Assembly (NCBI GenBank): GCA_963602355.1
Contig: CAVCIU010000012.1
Coordinates: 1-39,379, forward strand
Direction: 5' to 3'
Origin: UBA791 sp963602355
GTDB lineage: Bacteria; Cyanobacteriota; Vampirovibrionia; Gastranaerophilales; Gastranaerophilaceae
Length of the DNA: 39,379 nucleotides
The notes beneath the pieces are model-generated. The model made no database searches. It was not told the origin of the DNA and was given only the letters and a program-made list of their open reading frames with translations. How positions within the stretch are numbered: the stretch's first letter is position 1; each line of letters opens with the position of its first letter. Shown here piece after piece: positions 16,631-25,389 of the stretch. Both the position numbers and the translations under genes were made by a program.

Positions 16631-17583
16631 TATTTTTCTTCCATTAATTTTTTGATATCTTCTGCAAGTTCAACAGAGTTCAATCTATAGTGTTTCATTA
16701 GGTTGTCAAAATCACCAGATTGACCGAATGTATCTTGAACACCTAATCTGTGAACTTTAACAGGATACTCTTCTGCTAATACTTCACATACTGCTGAACC
16801 AACACCACCGATTACTGAGTGGTTTTCAACAGTAATTACATAATTTGTTTTCTTAGCTGAGTCAACGATTGCTTTTTTGTCGATTGGTTTAACCATTGGT
16901 AAGTGAACGATTTCAACGTCGATACCTTGTTCAGCTAAAATGTTTGCTGCATCAATAACTTCTGCAGTTGTTTCACCGTTAGTAACGATTGTTACATCTT
17001 TACCTTCTTTCAAGATTGCTGCGTGAGTTAAATCGAATTCGTGGTCAGCTTCAAATACATCAGGAACGTTAGTTCTTGGAACTCTGATGTAAACAGGTCC
17101 AACGTGTTTTGCTGCATATTTAACAGCTGCATTCATTTCAGCGCAATCTGAAGGTACTAAAACTTGCATATTTGGAAGACCTCTCATTAGAGAAACATCT
17201 TCTAATGATTGGTGAGTTGCGCCGTCTTCACAAACTGTGATACCACCGTGAGTACCAACAACTTTTAAGTTGAAGTTTGCGTAGCAAGCGCCATTTCTAA
17301 CTTGGTCATAGTTTCTACCAGTTGCAAATACTGCGAAACTTGCGATGAAAGGAATTTTACCTGTTGTAGAAAGACCGATAGCTGTTGTTGTCATATCAGC
17401 TTCTGCAATACCGCAATCAAACCATCTATCTGGAAATTCGTTTGCGAATAATTTTGTTTGAGTAGAACCAGCTAAGTCTGAATCTAAAACTACTACGTTT
17501 GGATTTTCTCTTCCAACTTCTACTAAAGCATTACCGAATGCAGAACGAATTGATTTTCTTTCTTTTTTATTTACTGTAATCAT
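16630..17583 (-). CDS. Transketolase, C-terminal half (split-type subunit)
   Basis: A 317-aa protein containing the pyrimidine-binding and C-terminal domains of transketolase but not the N-terminal diphosphate-binding domain. E61 in CGIAEADM is the conserved activator Glu of thiamine cofactor. THGG and the ATHQSLED stretch are typical of the split form. I start it at 17583 (MITVNKKERK) because AAGGGG lies 7-8 nt upstream. The longer frame is noncoding leader. The partner N-terminal subunit is not adjacent: ftsE follows and an opposite-strand gene lies upstream. It may be the transketolase of the pentose phosphate pathway working with a distant N-subunit; a DXS-like role is less likely. Confidence 0.9.
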   Translation of the reverse strand: MITVNKKERKSIRSAFGNALVEVGRENPNVVVLDSDLAGSTQTKLFANEFPDRWFDCGIAEADMTTTAIGLSTTGKIPFIASFAVFATGRNYDQVRNGACYANFNLKVVGTHGGITVCEDGATHQSLEDVSLMRGLPNMQVLVPSDCAEMNAAVKYAAKHVGPVYIRVPRTNVPDVFEADHEFDLTHAAILKEGKDVTIVTNGETTAEVIDAANILAEQGIDVEIVHLPMVKPIDKKAIVDSAKKTNYVITVENHSVIGGVGSAVCEVLAEEYPVKVHRLGVQDTFGQSGDFDNLMKHYRLNSVELAEDIKKLMEEK

Positions 17584-17611
17584 ATATTTAACCCCTTCTA
17601 TTTTTATATAT

Positions 17612-17626
17612 AGTAAAATTATAGCA
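17612..17626 (-). promoter_or_regulatory. Extended -10 promoter of the transketolase-ftsEX operon
   Basis: On the minus strand TGCTATAAT (17626-17618) is a perfect extended -10 element, ~35 nt before the ATG at 17583. No good -35 is needed or seen. It is divergent from the motif at 17686. Confidence 0.6.
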
Positions 17627-17685
17627 TAAATAAATTTATCAAAAAAACCAACGTTACATTTGCTTAACAAAACCATGTAAAATGT

Positions 17686-17717
17686 GCAATTTCATGGCTT
17701 TGTGGTATTTTATATAA
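17686..17717 (+). promoter_or_regulatory. Shared bipartite promoter motif, copy A
   Basis: GCAATTTC at 17686 is followed, 23 nt start to start, by TTTATATAA at 17709. It is ~40 nt before the first metallophosphatase. Copies A and B also share ATGG directly after GCAATTTC, and GTAGGTAGT downstream of the second box. Confidence 0.65.
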
Positions 17718-17748
17718 GGGTAGGTAGTTTAGTAATTGGTATTATTAT

Positions 17749-19428
17749 ATGATTAGCAAAATCAATAGTGGTGTAAATAATTTTTTCAAGCCTCAAAATA
17801 AGGCTAATAAATTAAAAGGCGAAACTGAATTAAGTGTTTTTTATGTGAACGATGCTCATGGTGATATCAATCGTGCTGCTAATATGAAAACAGCAAAAGA
17901 CTGTTTTGAAAAACAAAATAAAGCTACTGCAAATTTAACTCTTACTGCAGGCGATATGTTATATGGTAATGACCCTAAGAGAATTGGCTTTATTACAAAA
18001 TTCTTAAATGCAATGAAGATTGATGCGACTGCATTAGGTAATCATGAATTCCATTATGGTTCTGAATTTTTAGCAAAAAATCTTAAAAATATAGATACAA
18101 CAGCAGTTTGCTGTAACATTGATATTCCAGAAGGTAATGGATTAAAAGAAAGAATGGCAGAGAAGAAATTAGTTAAATCTGCTGTTTTCATGAAGGGTGG
18201 TCATAAATTTGGTATTATCGGTGCTTCACCATTTGATACAGATATTACTGTTAAAGAAAAACAAGATGGTACTGGTATCAAGCAAATGAGTGTTGACCAA
18301 ACTATCAAGGCTATTAATGAAGAAGCTAAAAAATTAGAAGATCAAGGTATCAATAAAATTATTCTTTGTACTCACACAGGTTATGGCGAACATGCTGACC
18401 TAAGAATTGCAAAAGAAACAGAAGGTGTAGATATCATTATTGGTGGTCATTCTCATGCTGTTATCGACGGTGCAAACAAAGAAGACAAAGGTGGCGACCA
18501 CAAATTAAACGTTGTTAAATCAAAAAGAGGTGAACCAGTTGTAATTACTCAAGCTGGTAAATTAAATAAATATGCAGGTTTCTTAAACGTAATTTTTGAT
18601 AAAAACGGTGTTATTAAAGAAGATTCAATCGTTAATAAACTTACTGATACAAAAGAGTTTGCTCCTAATAAAGGTATTCAAAATATCCTTACCTCAACAT
18701 TAGGTCAAAACAAAGTTCTTTCAAATCCAAAACACACGTATATGCCTATCAACGAATTCCAAGATAGATATATGGAAAATCCTGTTGCAAATGCTGTATC
18801 TGATGCAATTTTAGCTGGTGCTAGAAAAGTTGACAAAGATGTAATAGCAGAACTTCAACCTACAAACAACTTGAAAAAATGTGTTGATGGTCCTGTAACA
18901 ACTTACAATGTTAGATATGACATGCTTCCATACAACTGTAATTATGCGATTGTTAACATTACAGAAGAAGATTTAGTAAAAACATTGGAAGCAACTTCTG
19001 GTAACTTATTCAAAGATTTTGACCCAGAACTTTTGAGATGTGCTGGCATGAGATACACAGTTGATGAAAATGCAGATAAAGGTATCAACGGTCATATCAA
19101 ATCATTAGAATTTGTTGATGACAAAAACAATGTTATAAAATCAATTGATGTTAAAAATCCTTCAAAAACAAACAAATTAAAAATTGTTATGGATACTTTC
19201 TTATTCAAGGAAAAAAATACTAAAGATATCTTAGCACCTTACACAAAAGATGCTAAAAATGTTGGTACAGAACAAGATTTATTCATCAATTATTTAGAAG
19301 AAAACAAAGATATTGATTTTGATAAAAAACCTGAAAAAAGAATTCAAATCAATTACCAAAACTTAGATAAATATTGTTACCAATACCCAATGGAAGACAA
19401 ATATGCAGCTTTAGGTATGAATAAATAA
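17749..19428 (+). CDS. 5'-nucleotidase-like metallophosphatase, paralog 1
   Basis: A 559-aa calcineurin-type metallophosphatase of the 5'-nucleotidase/UshA group. Metal-binding motifs are in order: D35-x-H37 (VNDAHG), G-D69, GNHE (97-100), H209 (CTHTGYGEH) and GGHSH (232-236). After them comes the QAGKLNKYAGFL segment typical of the family and a C-terminal nucleotidase-like domain (ENPVANAVSDAI..., YNVRYDMLPYNCNYAIV). UshA-type enzymes are normally exported, but this N-terminus (MISKINSGVNNFFKPQ) has no signal peptide. The usual N-G-G-G-I-R loop of the C-terminal domain is not evident, so the substrate may differ. No ribosome site is obvious. It is followed by a paralog 96 nt later. Confidence 0.85.
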   Translation: MISKINSGVNNFFKPQNKANKLKGETELSVFYVNDAHGDINRAANMKTAKDCFEKQNKATANLTLTAGDMLYGNDPKRIGFITKFLNAMKIDATALGNHEFHYGSEFLAKNLKNIDTTAVCCNIDIPEGNGLKERMAEKKLVKSAVFMKGGHKFGIIGASPFDTDITVKEKQDGTGIKQMSVDQTIKAINEEAKKLEDQGINKIILCTHTGYGEHADLRIAKETEGVDIIIGGHSHAVIDGANKEDKGGDHKLNVVKSKRGEPVVITQAGKLNKYAGFLNVIFDKNGVIKEDSIVNKLTDTKEFAPNKGIQNILTSTLGQNKVLSNPKHTYMPINEFQDRYMENPVANAVSDAILAGARKVDKDVIAELQPTNNLKKCVDGPVTTYNVRYDMLPYNCNYAIVNITEEDLVKTLEATSGNLFKDFDPELLRCAGMRYTVDENADKGINGHIKSLEFVDDKNNVIKSIDVKNPSKTNKLKIVMDTFLFKEKNTKDILAPYTKDAKNVGTEQDLFINYLEENKDIDFDKKPEKRIQINYQNLDKYCYQYPMEDKYAALGMNK

Positions 19429-19467
19429 TTAATTGTAAAATTTATACTTAAAACCTTTACAAAAATA

Positions 19468-19499
19468 GCAATTTCATGGGATTACTAACCTTTATAGAT
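19468..19499 (+). promoter_or_regulatory. Shared bipartite promoter motif, copy B
   Basis: GCAATTTC at 19468 and TTTATAGAT at 19491 have the same 23-nt offset. It lies 34 nt (second box to ATG) before the second metallophosphatase, so the tandem paralogs have separate promoters of the same type. Confidence 0.65.
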
Positions 19500-19524
19500 A
19501 TGTAGGTAGTAATAAGGTCGTTTT

Positions 19525-21072
19525 ATGCTTAACAATATTGGAAATAGTTTTAAGCCAAAATATACGTCTGACACATCATTGAGTGTGTTCTACAACAATG
19601 ATATGCACGGCGATTTGAAGCGACTTGGTAAATTAAAAACTGCCAAAGACTGTTTTGAAAAACAAAATGTTACTGTACCAAAGTTGACACTTTCTGGTGG
19701 TGATATGTTTTTAGGTACAGACAAGAAAAGAAATAGTTTTCTTGTTGAATTTATGAACAAATTCAAACTTGATGCGACAACACTTGGTAATCATGAGTTT
19801 TCTGCAAAATCAAAAGGTTTAGCTGAAAATCTTGAAAAAGCTGAGTTTAAAACTGTTTGTGCAAATATAGAAGTTGACGAAAAAAATGATTTAGCAAATA
19901 GATTAAAAGATAAAAAACTTGTTAAGTCTGCTACATTTATGAAGGGTGGACACAAGTTTGGTATAATCGGTGCTGCACCAATTGATTCTTACATTGGTAA
20001 AAACGAAGTTGGAGAAAATCCAACAAAAGTTATGGATATTGATAAAACTATTAAAGCCATAAATGAAGAGGCTAAAAATTTAGAGTCTCAAGGTGTTAAC
20101 AAGATTATTTTGTGCTCACATGTTGGTTATGGCGATGATAAAGATTTAAAAATTGCAAGAGAAACAGAAGGTGTGGACATCATTATTGGTGGTCATACTC
20201 ATACTGTTGTTGACGGTGTAAACACTGAAAATAAAGGTGGAAATGAAAAATTAAACCTTGTAATGTCAAAAAGAAATGAACCAGTTTTGATTACACAAGC
20301 TGGTGGTTTAAATAAATATGCAGGATATTTGAACGTAGAATTTGATGAAAAAGGTGTTTTAAAACAAGATAAAATTATCAACAAATTAGTAAATCTTGAT
20401 GGTTTTGAAAACTCAAAATCAGTTGAATCTATAATGGAAAAATATCTTGGTAAAAATGAAACTTTAGCAACAGTTAAAGGTTCTTTTAATCCAAATGGTG
20501 CAACAGAAGAAAGATTATTAGAAAACCCTATTCATTCACATTTTGGTAAAGCAATGCTTGAAAAATATAAAGGTGAAGGCGCTCAAGTTGCGATGTTTGG
20601 TGCACCAACATTGAGAGGCGGGGCAAATGATAAAATTACTACTTATGATATTAAATATGCAATGCTTCCTTTTAATTCTGAAGTAGGTGTTGTTGATATG
20701 ACTGAAAAAGATTTGGTAAAAGTCTTAAATGCAAATTGGGAAAAATATCAACCAAGAGCTGTTATTCCAGATTTATGCAGAGCTTCAGGCATGTCATTTA
20801 GTGCTTCTACTCAACCAAAATTGAATGCAGAAGGCGAAAAAGTTTACATTGACGATATCAAATTAGACGACAACACAACAATTGATGCGTTAAATCCATC
20901 TGATAAAAAAATAAAAGTTGCTATTGATAAATATACACTAATGACTAAATTGCCTGAAAAACTTGAAGAATTTAAAGCAACTTCTTACGAACAAGATATT
21001 TTTATTGATTACTTAAAAAATAAAAAAGAAATCTCTCTTGAAAAAGAAAATAAATTCATTTATAAAGGCTAA
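19525..21072 (+). CDS. 5'-nucleotidase-like metallophosphatase, paralog 2
   Basis: A 515-aa tandem paralog of the preceding gene, clearly similar along the catalytic domain. All metal motifs are kept: D26-x-H28, G-G-D60, GNHE (88-91), H199 (CSHVGYG) and GGHTH (222-226). The C-terminal domain is more diverged, with FGAPTLRGG near the position of the canonical nucleotide-binding loop, so the two copies may differ in substrate. The N-terminus (MLNNIGNSFKPKY) again lacks a signal peptide and shares an F-K-P stretch with paralog 1. AAGG is a weak ribosome site. A motif-driven small gene follows. Confidence 0.85.
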   Translation: MLNNIGNSFKPKYTSDTSLSVFYNNDMHGDLKRLGKLKTAKDCFEKQNVTVPKLTLSGGDMFLGTDKKRNSFLVEFMNKFKLDATTLGNHEFSAKSKGLAENLEKAEFKTVCANIEVDEKNDLANRLKDKKLVKSATFMKGGHKFGIIGAAPIDSYIGKNEVGENPTKVMDIDKTIKAINEEAKNLESQGVNKIILCSHVGYGDDKDLKIARETEGVDIIIGGHTHTVVDGVNTENKGGNEKLNLVMSKRNEPVLITQAGGLNKYAGYLNVEFDEKGVLKQDKIINKLVNLDGFENSKSVESIMEKYLGKNETLATVKGSFNPNGATEERLLENPIHSHFGKAMLEKYKGEGAQVAMFGAPTLRGGANDKITTYDIKYAMLPFNSEVGVVDMTEKDLVKVLNANWEKYQPRAVIPDLCRASGMSFSASTQPKLNAEGEKVYIDDIKLDDNTTIDALNPSDKKIKVAIDKYTLMTKLPEKLEEFKATSYEQDIFIDYLKNKKEISLEKENKFIYKG

Positions 21073-21113
21073 TTTTTCTTTTGTAAAATTTTGTTACAGT
21101 TCTGAAACATGCT

Positions 21114-21145
21114 GAAATTAAGTGTTTCAGAAATACTTTATATAC
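21114..21145 (+). promoter_or_regulatory. Shared bipartite promoter motif, copy D (diverged first box)
   Basis: GAAATTA at 21114 is followed by ACTTTATATACATGT, with TTTATATA starting at 21137. The spacing is the same 23 nt. The second box is nearly identical to the one at 27606, which drives the paralogous small gene. Confidence 0.55.
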
Positions 21146-21174
21146 ATGTAAAAGATTAGAGAGTGTATTTTTTT

Positions 21175-21390
21175 ATGACGCAAAATTTTGGAACATTAAT
21201 CAAAACAAACAAATCTGATTTATACTACTTGAATAAAAATGATCAAAGAATGCGTTTTAACAATTCTAAAGACCCGATTTATTTCATCTTTGATACAATC
21301 GAAAATCGTCCAATGCAACAATTGGCAAAAGAATTTGTACAAGATACATTCCACGAAATTGCTAATTTTGTGTCGAAAGCAGTTCGTTAA
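21175..21390 (+). CDS. Small conserved protein of unknown function, copy 1
   Basis: A 71-aa soluble protein. I do not recognise the family, but it is certainly real because a paralog at 27646-27858 shares most of its residues, including LNKND, RMRFNNSKDPIYF and LAKEFVQDT. I start it at the ATG at 21175, which aligns with the paralog (M-T-...-FGTLI). The frame's earlier ATG adds 4 residues. There are no cysteines, signal peptide or membrane segment. Both copies have the same promoter motif and their own terminator, so they are single-gene units. This one sits between the metallophosphatase and protease pairs. Confidence 0.8.
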   Translation: MTQNFGTLIKTNKSDLYYLNKNDQRMRFNNSKDPIYFIFDTIENRPMQQLAKEFVQDTFHEIANFVSKAVR

Positions 21391-21420
21391 CAAGTTCTAT
21401 CGGAATATAATAGCAAATTA

Positions 21421-21451
21421 AAAACCTTGAATTTTTCTTCAAGGTTTTTTT
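21421..21451 (+). terminator. Terminator after small gene copy 1
   Basis: AAAACCTTGAA (21421-21431) pairs with TTCAAGGTTTT (21438-21448), followed by T residues. Confidence 0.88.
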
Positions 21452-21475
21452 ATTAAAAATTTGCTTAAAATTATC

Positions 21476-21525
21476 ATTACAATTGTAATACATGTATTGA
21501 AAAAGAACCTTTGAAGTGTTATAAT
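21476..21525 (+). promoter_or_regulatory. Sigma70-type promoter with upstream palindrome, protease operon
   Basis: TTGAAA (21497-21502), exactly 17 nt, and TATAAT (21520-21525) form a near-consensus promoter. A perfect 14-nt palindrome, ATTACAATTGTAAT (21476-21489), lies just before the -35 and could be a regulator site. AAGGAG at 21552-21557 serves the ATG at 21563. Confidence 0.7.
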
Positions 21526-21562
21526 TTCAGTACAAAAATATACATTTTACTAAGGAGTCTAT

Positions 21563-23227
21563 ATGGAAATCGGTGGTATAAAAATCGGCTTACCAAAAGT
21601 TGGTGCAAAAGCTAATGCTAATAAGCCTTTAGCTAATTTAAAAGAGCCTATTAAAGATACTTTTATAAGACACGATGATGATGAAGTTCGTAATGCAACT
21701 TCTGAGTTTGAAAGTATTAAAAAAGCTGATGGTTCGCAATATGATTTTGTGAACAAGTGCGTTTTTCAAAAATTATACAAAGACGACTTAATTGATGTTG
21801 ATACGGTAAAAGCTTTTAAAGATACAAATTTTGACCTTTACAATATGTCTTCAATCTATCAAATGAAAAAAGATAGAAAAGATGATAAATTCTTTGACAA
21901 GGTATTTAAAGCTATGGATAAACTTCCAAATGGGAGAGAAGCTACTGGCTTTAAACAAAACGTATTTGAACCTACAAAAGAATTTACTTTGAAATATGAA
22001 AAGACAAATAATAAACTTGATGAAATCATAAACAGTAATTATAGAACTTTAGGTAAAACATACAAGTTTGATGCGGACAGTCTTAACGTAATCGAAGAGA
22101 CTGATTCTAAGATTGAGGCTGGTTTACCACCTCATCTAAAGACAAGAACTTTTGATTATAGAAACCATACAGAAGTTAATAGAATTGATGAAATTAGTGC
22201 AAATGGTTTGTCTATGAAAAAACAAACTGTAAGAACTAATGACAAAGACGGAAATATGGTTAAAGAAGAAGTTATGACTCCTGCCCAAGTTAAAGGTATG
22301 TTTGATCTTGAAGTTAATTATGCAAATGGTAAAAAAGAACAAATTGCTAAAGCTACTTACGACAAAAATACTGGCATAACTTCAATCAAAAAAGATATGA
22401 AATCAGCTGACGGTACTCGTACTCAATTCTTGTTAGAAAAAGATATTAGAGGAAATAGCCTTATTGATTACAAAATCACTGACAAAAACGGTAAAATTTT
22501 AATGGGTAATTCTCAAACTTTTGAAGTTTTAGACAATAATCACTTTATTTCATCTAAAAACGGTTACAAATATGATATTCAAACTGATGATAAAAAATTA
22601 ACTGTTAAAAATTTACACACAGAAAAAGAAGCTACAATTGATTTTAAAAAGAAATTCAAAGGTAACAAAGATGAACTTTTAAAATTATTGAAAACTGTTC
22701 CAGGAGACGAATTGTTTGAAACAGTTGATAATATTAAAAAGTTGAACGGTAAAGATAAAGATAAACTTCTTGACTCACATTACAACATGTTGACAAAAAA
22801 CATTAATGTTGGCGACAATTTAATGGTATTTTTACATGAATTAGGGCACTCAAAAGATTACGCAACAGCGAAGAAAAAAGATTTCTTAACTGGTGAAAAC
22901 AATAGATTGTATTCAGGAAACAAATATATTCAAAAGACCTTCGTTGAAGAACGTAAAAACTTTAACGCAACTCATTCTGACATTGAAAGAGAACATGTTA
23001 ACTACTTTACACAAGCAAAAGGTCATTACAATGGTGAATGGGGTGGACTTGCAGAAGTTGTTGCAGAAACAAATGCCTTAACTAATACATATACAAATAG
23101 AGATGTGGAAATTTTAGGTACACGTACGCAATATCTTCAACAACATTTCCCAAAAACTATTGCTGCAATTCGTGATGCAATGAATTGGAAAGATGATTTG
23201 ACTGCAATTGAATATTACGGAACATAA
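21563..23227 (+). CDS. HELGH putative zinc metalloprotease, paralog 1
   Basis: A 554-aa protein of a family I do not recognise. A zinc-protease motif H425-E-L-G-H429 lies in NLMVFLHELGHSKDY. About 70 residues later GGLAEVVAETNA supplies E498 or E502 as a possible third ligand (gluzincin-like). The middle holds a repeated-looking beta segment (GTRTQFL...RGNSLIDYKITDKNGK, NHFISSKNGYKYDI) resembling a structural or binding domain. The N-terminus has no signal peptide and contains K-P-L-A-N-L-x-x-P-I-x-D-T-F, shared with paralog 2. Excellent promoter and AAGGAG ribosome site. Substrate and location are unknown. Confidence 0.75.
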   Translation: MEIGGIKIGLPKVGAKANANKPLANLKEPIKDTFIRHDDDEVRNATSEFESIKKADGSQYDFVNKCVFQKLYKDDLIDVDTVKAFKDTNFDLYNMSSIYQMKKDRKDDKFFDKVFKAMDKLPNGREATGFKQNVFEPTKEFTLKYEKTNNKLDEIINSNYRTLGKTYKFDADSLNVIEETDSKIEAGLPPHLKTRTFDYRNHTEVNRIDEISANGLSMKKQTVRTNDKDGNMVKEEVMTPAQVKGMFDLEVNYANGKKEQIAKATYDKNTGITSIKKDMKSADGTRTQFLLEKDIRGNSLIDYKITDKNGKILMGNSQTFEVLDNNHFISSKNGYKYDIQTDDKKLTVKNLHTEKEATIDFKKKFKGNKDELLKLLKTVPGDELFETVDNIKKLNGKDKDKLLDSHYNMLTKNINVGDNLMVFLHELGHSKDYATAKKKDFLTGENNRLYSGNKYIQKTFVEERKNFNATHSDIEREHVNYFTQAKGHYNGEWGGLAEVVAETNALTNTYTNRDVEILGTRTQYLQQHFPKTIAAIRDAMNWKDDLTAIEYYGT

Positions 23228-23247
23228 GACTTTTTTAGGGTAGGAAA

Positions 23248-24942
23248 ATGAAGGTTAGCAGAATAGGTTTTATGACTCCAAAAACAACTTTTTTTAGTAA
23301 CAACAAGAATGTTACTAAACCTTTTGCTAACTTGAATGCACCTATTGTAGATACATTTAGTTTTACTAGCAAAACTAACAAACAACTTTCTGCAGATGAG
23401 GCAAGCTTAATTGTTGAAAATATGCAATCTAAATACGGTGGCTCCAGATTTTCAAGTGTAGAAGTTGCCGATTTTAGAAAAGCATACAAAAAAGGTAATA
23501 TTGATTTAGAAACAATCAACACTTTTAAAGATAATACTTTCTTCGAAATGGACGATATGCAAAGCGTTTATGCCTTAAAAGAAACTCTAGAAGACGACAA
23601 ATTCTATGACAAAGTAAACAATGCTATTTCTGAAATGAGAGAAGGCGAAGCATATCCGGAAGGGTTTAAATTCAATAAATTTGAACCTTTGAATGAATTT
23701 TCAATGACGTTTAAACGTTATCCTGTAACTCATGCTGAAAAGGTTGTGGATAAATATTATCCACTTGGTTACAATTTCAAATTTGATACCAAAACTGGCA
23801 AAATGCAAGAGGCATCATTCAGAAAATTAAAAGAAAAAGGTGATGATTTTGAATTGTTCTCTCGTTCTATTGATATGAGAAATAATACACTTACAACTCA
23901 ATATCAAAAGTTTGACGAAAAACAAAGTGGATTTGTTTTGACAAGTCAAACAGTTGAAAAGAAAAATGACAAGGATGAAACTGTTAGTACAGAAATCATG
24001 AAACCATCGCAAATAAAAGGTATGTATGATGTTGAGGTTAAATACCCTAACGGAAAAACTAAACAAATCTCAAAATCAACTATAGATTACAAAACAGGTA
24101 TTAAATCTATAAAAAAAGATATGAAATCTGCAAACGGTACACGTACTCAATTCTTGTACGAAGATGATCCTAGAGGAAATAGAATTATAGATTACAAAAT
24201 CACCGATAAAAACGGTAAAGTTTTAATGGGCAATTCTCAAACCTTTGAAGTTATTGATGATAATCATTTTATTTCATCTAAAAATGGCTACAAATACGAT
24301 ATTAAAACAACAGATAAAAATTTAACTGTTAAAAATTTACATACAAATAAAGAAGTTTCACTAGATTTTGAAAAGAAGTTTGAAGGAAATACAAAAGAAC
24401 TTAAAAATTTAATGAAAAAAGTTTCAGGCGATGAACTTTTTGAAGTTGTTGATTGTGTAAACAAAATAAACGGTAAAGGTTCTGATAAAAGCATAAGTTC
24501 TTATTTTGACCCTAAAAATAAAGAAATAGCCGCAAGTAACAATCTAATGGTATTCTTGCACGAATTAGGACATGCGAGAGACGGAGAAGTGAAAAATCCT
24601 AAAACTTATAGGGAATCAAAATTGTTCACAGGTAATCCTGATATACAAAAAACTTATCTAAAAGAACGTGAAAATTTCAATAAAACACATTCAGAACTTG
24701 AAAGAGAAACAATTGATTACTTTACACAAGCTCTGGGTCATTATTCTGGCAAGTGGGGCGGTTTGTCTGAAATTGTTGCCGAAACAAACGCAATTACAAA
24801 CACATACACAGACAAAGATGTTGAAAGTATCGGTGCTCGTGCACAATATTTACAACAACATTTTCCAGAAACAATTGCAAAAATTAATGATGCAATGAAT
24901 TGGAAAGACGATTTGACTGCAATTGAATATTATGGAACATAG
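23248..24942 (+). CDS. HELGH putative zinc metalloprotease, paralog 2
   Basis: A 564-aa tandem paralog of the preceding gene, 20 nt downstream, with a TAGGAAA ribosome site. H438-E-L-G-H442 and the downstream GGLSEIVAE (E508, E512) are conserved. The two proteins end in the same MNWKDDLTAIEYYGT. The middle beta region is nearly identical, while the N-terminal ~200 residues and the region just after HELGH have diverged. This suggests a conserved fold with different recognition. The leader again carries K-P-F-A-N-L-x-x-P-I-x-D-T-F. No signal peptide or membrane segment. Confidence 0.75.
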   Translation: MKVSRIGFMTPKTTFFSNNKNVTKPFANLNAPIVDTFSFTSKTNKQLSADEASLIVENMQSKYGGSRFSSVEVADFRKAYKKGNIDLETINTFKDNTFFEMDDMQSVYALKETLEDDKFYDKVNNAISEMREGEAYPEGFKFNKFEPLNEFSMTFKRYPVTHAEKVVDKYYPLGYNFKFDTKTGKMQEASFRKLKEKGDDFELFSRSIDMRNNTLTTQYQKFDEKQSGFVLTSQTVEKKNDKDETVSTEIMKPSQIKGMYDVEVKYPNGKTKQISKSTIDYKTGIKSIKKDMKSANGTRTQFLYEDDPRGNRIIDYKITDKNGKVLMGNSQTFEVIDDNHFISSKNGYKYDIKTTDKNLTVKNLHTNKEVSLDFEKKFEGNTKELKNLMKKVSGDELFEVVDCVNKINGKGSDKSISSYFDPKNKEIAASNNLMVFLHELGHARDGEVKNPKTYRESKLFTGNPDIQKTYLKERENFNKTHSELERETIDYFTQALGHYSGKWGGLSEIVAETNAITNTYTDKDVESIGARAQYLQQHFPETIAKINDAMNWKDDLTAIEYYGT

Positions 24943-24943
24943 T

Positions 24944-25384
24944 ATGAAAGAGTTTAACGTCCGTAAAATGCAAAAAGAGGATAAAGAAGACATCATTTTA
25001 ATGATGAAAACATTCTATTCTTCTGATGCTGTTTTTACTAATGGTTCTGAAGAAATCTTTAATAACGATTTTGAAAATTGCGTAAATAATTCACCTTATC
25101 TTGAAGGTTATGTTTTCTATAATGAAAAAGAAATTCAAGGTTATGCGATGATTGCAAAAAGTTTTTCTACTGAATTCGGAAAAGCTTGTTACTGGATTGA
25201 AGATTTGTACATAAAACCTGAATATAGAGGGTTTGGTATTGGTACAGAATTTTTCTCATATATAGAAAAACTTTATCCAGATGTAATTTTTAGATTAGAA
25301 GTTGAAAAAGAAAACGAAAGAGCTGTCCATGTTTATAAAAAATGTGGGTTTACGTCTCTTCCTTATGTGGAAATGAAAAAGTAG
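24944..25384 (+). CDS. GNAT family N-acetyltransferase
   Basis: A 146-aa acetyl-CoA-dependent acyltransferase. It has the family's N-terminal R-K-M-x-x-E-D pattern, a central WIEDLYIKPEYRGFGIGTEFF segment with the acetyl-CoA pyrophosphate loop (R-G-x-G-I-G), and the LEVEKENERAVHVYKKCGF ending. I start it at the ATG at 24944, one base after the protease stop. An ATG at 24923 would overlap the protease end. The substrate is not predictable. It is probably co-transcribed with the protease genes. Confidence 0.85.
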   Translation: MKEFNVRKMQKEDKEDIILMMKTFYSSDAVFTNGSEEIFNNDFENCVNNSPYLEGYVFYNEKEIQGYAMIAKSFSTEFGKACYWIEDLYIKPEYRGFGIGTEFFSYIEKLYPDVIFRLEVEKENERAVHVYKKCGFTSLPYVEMKK

Positions 25385-25389
25385 GAAAA

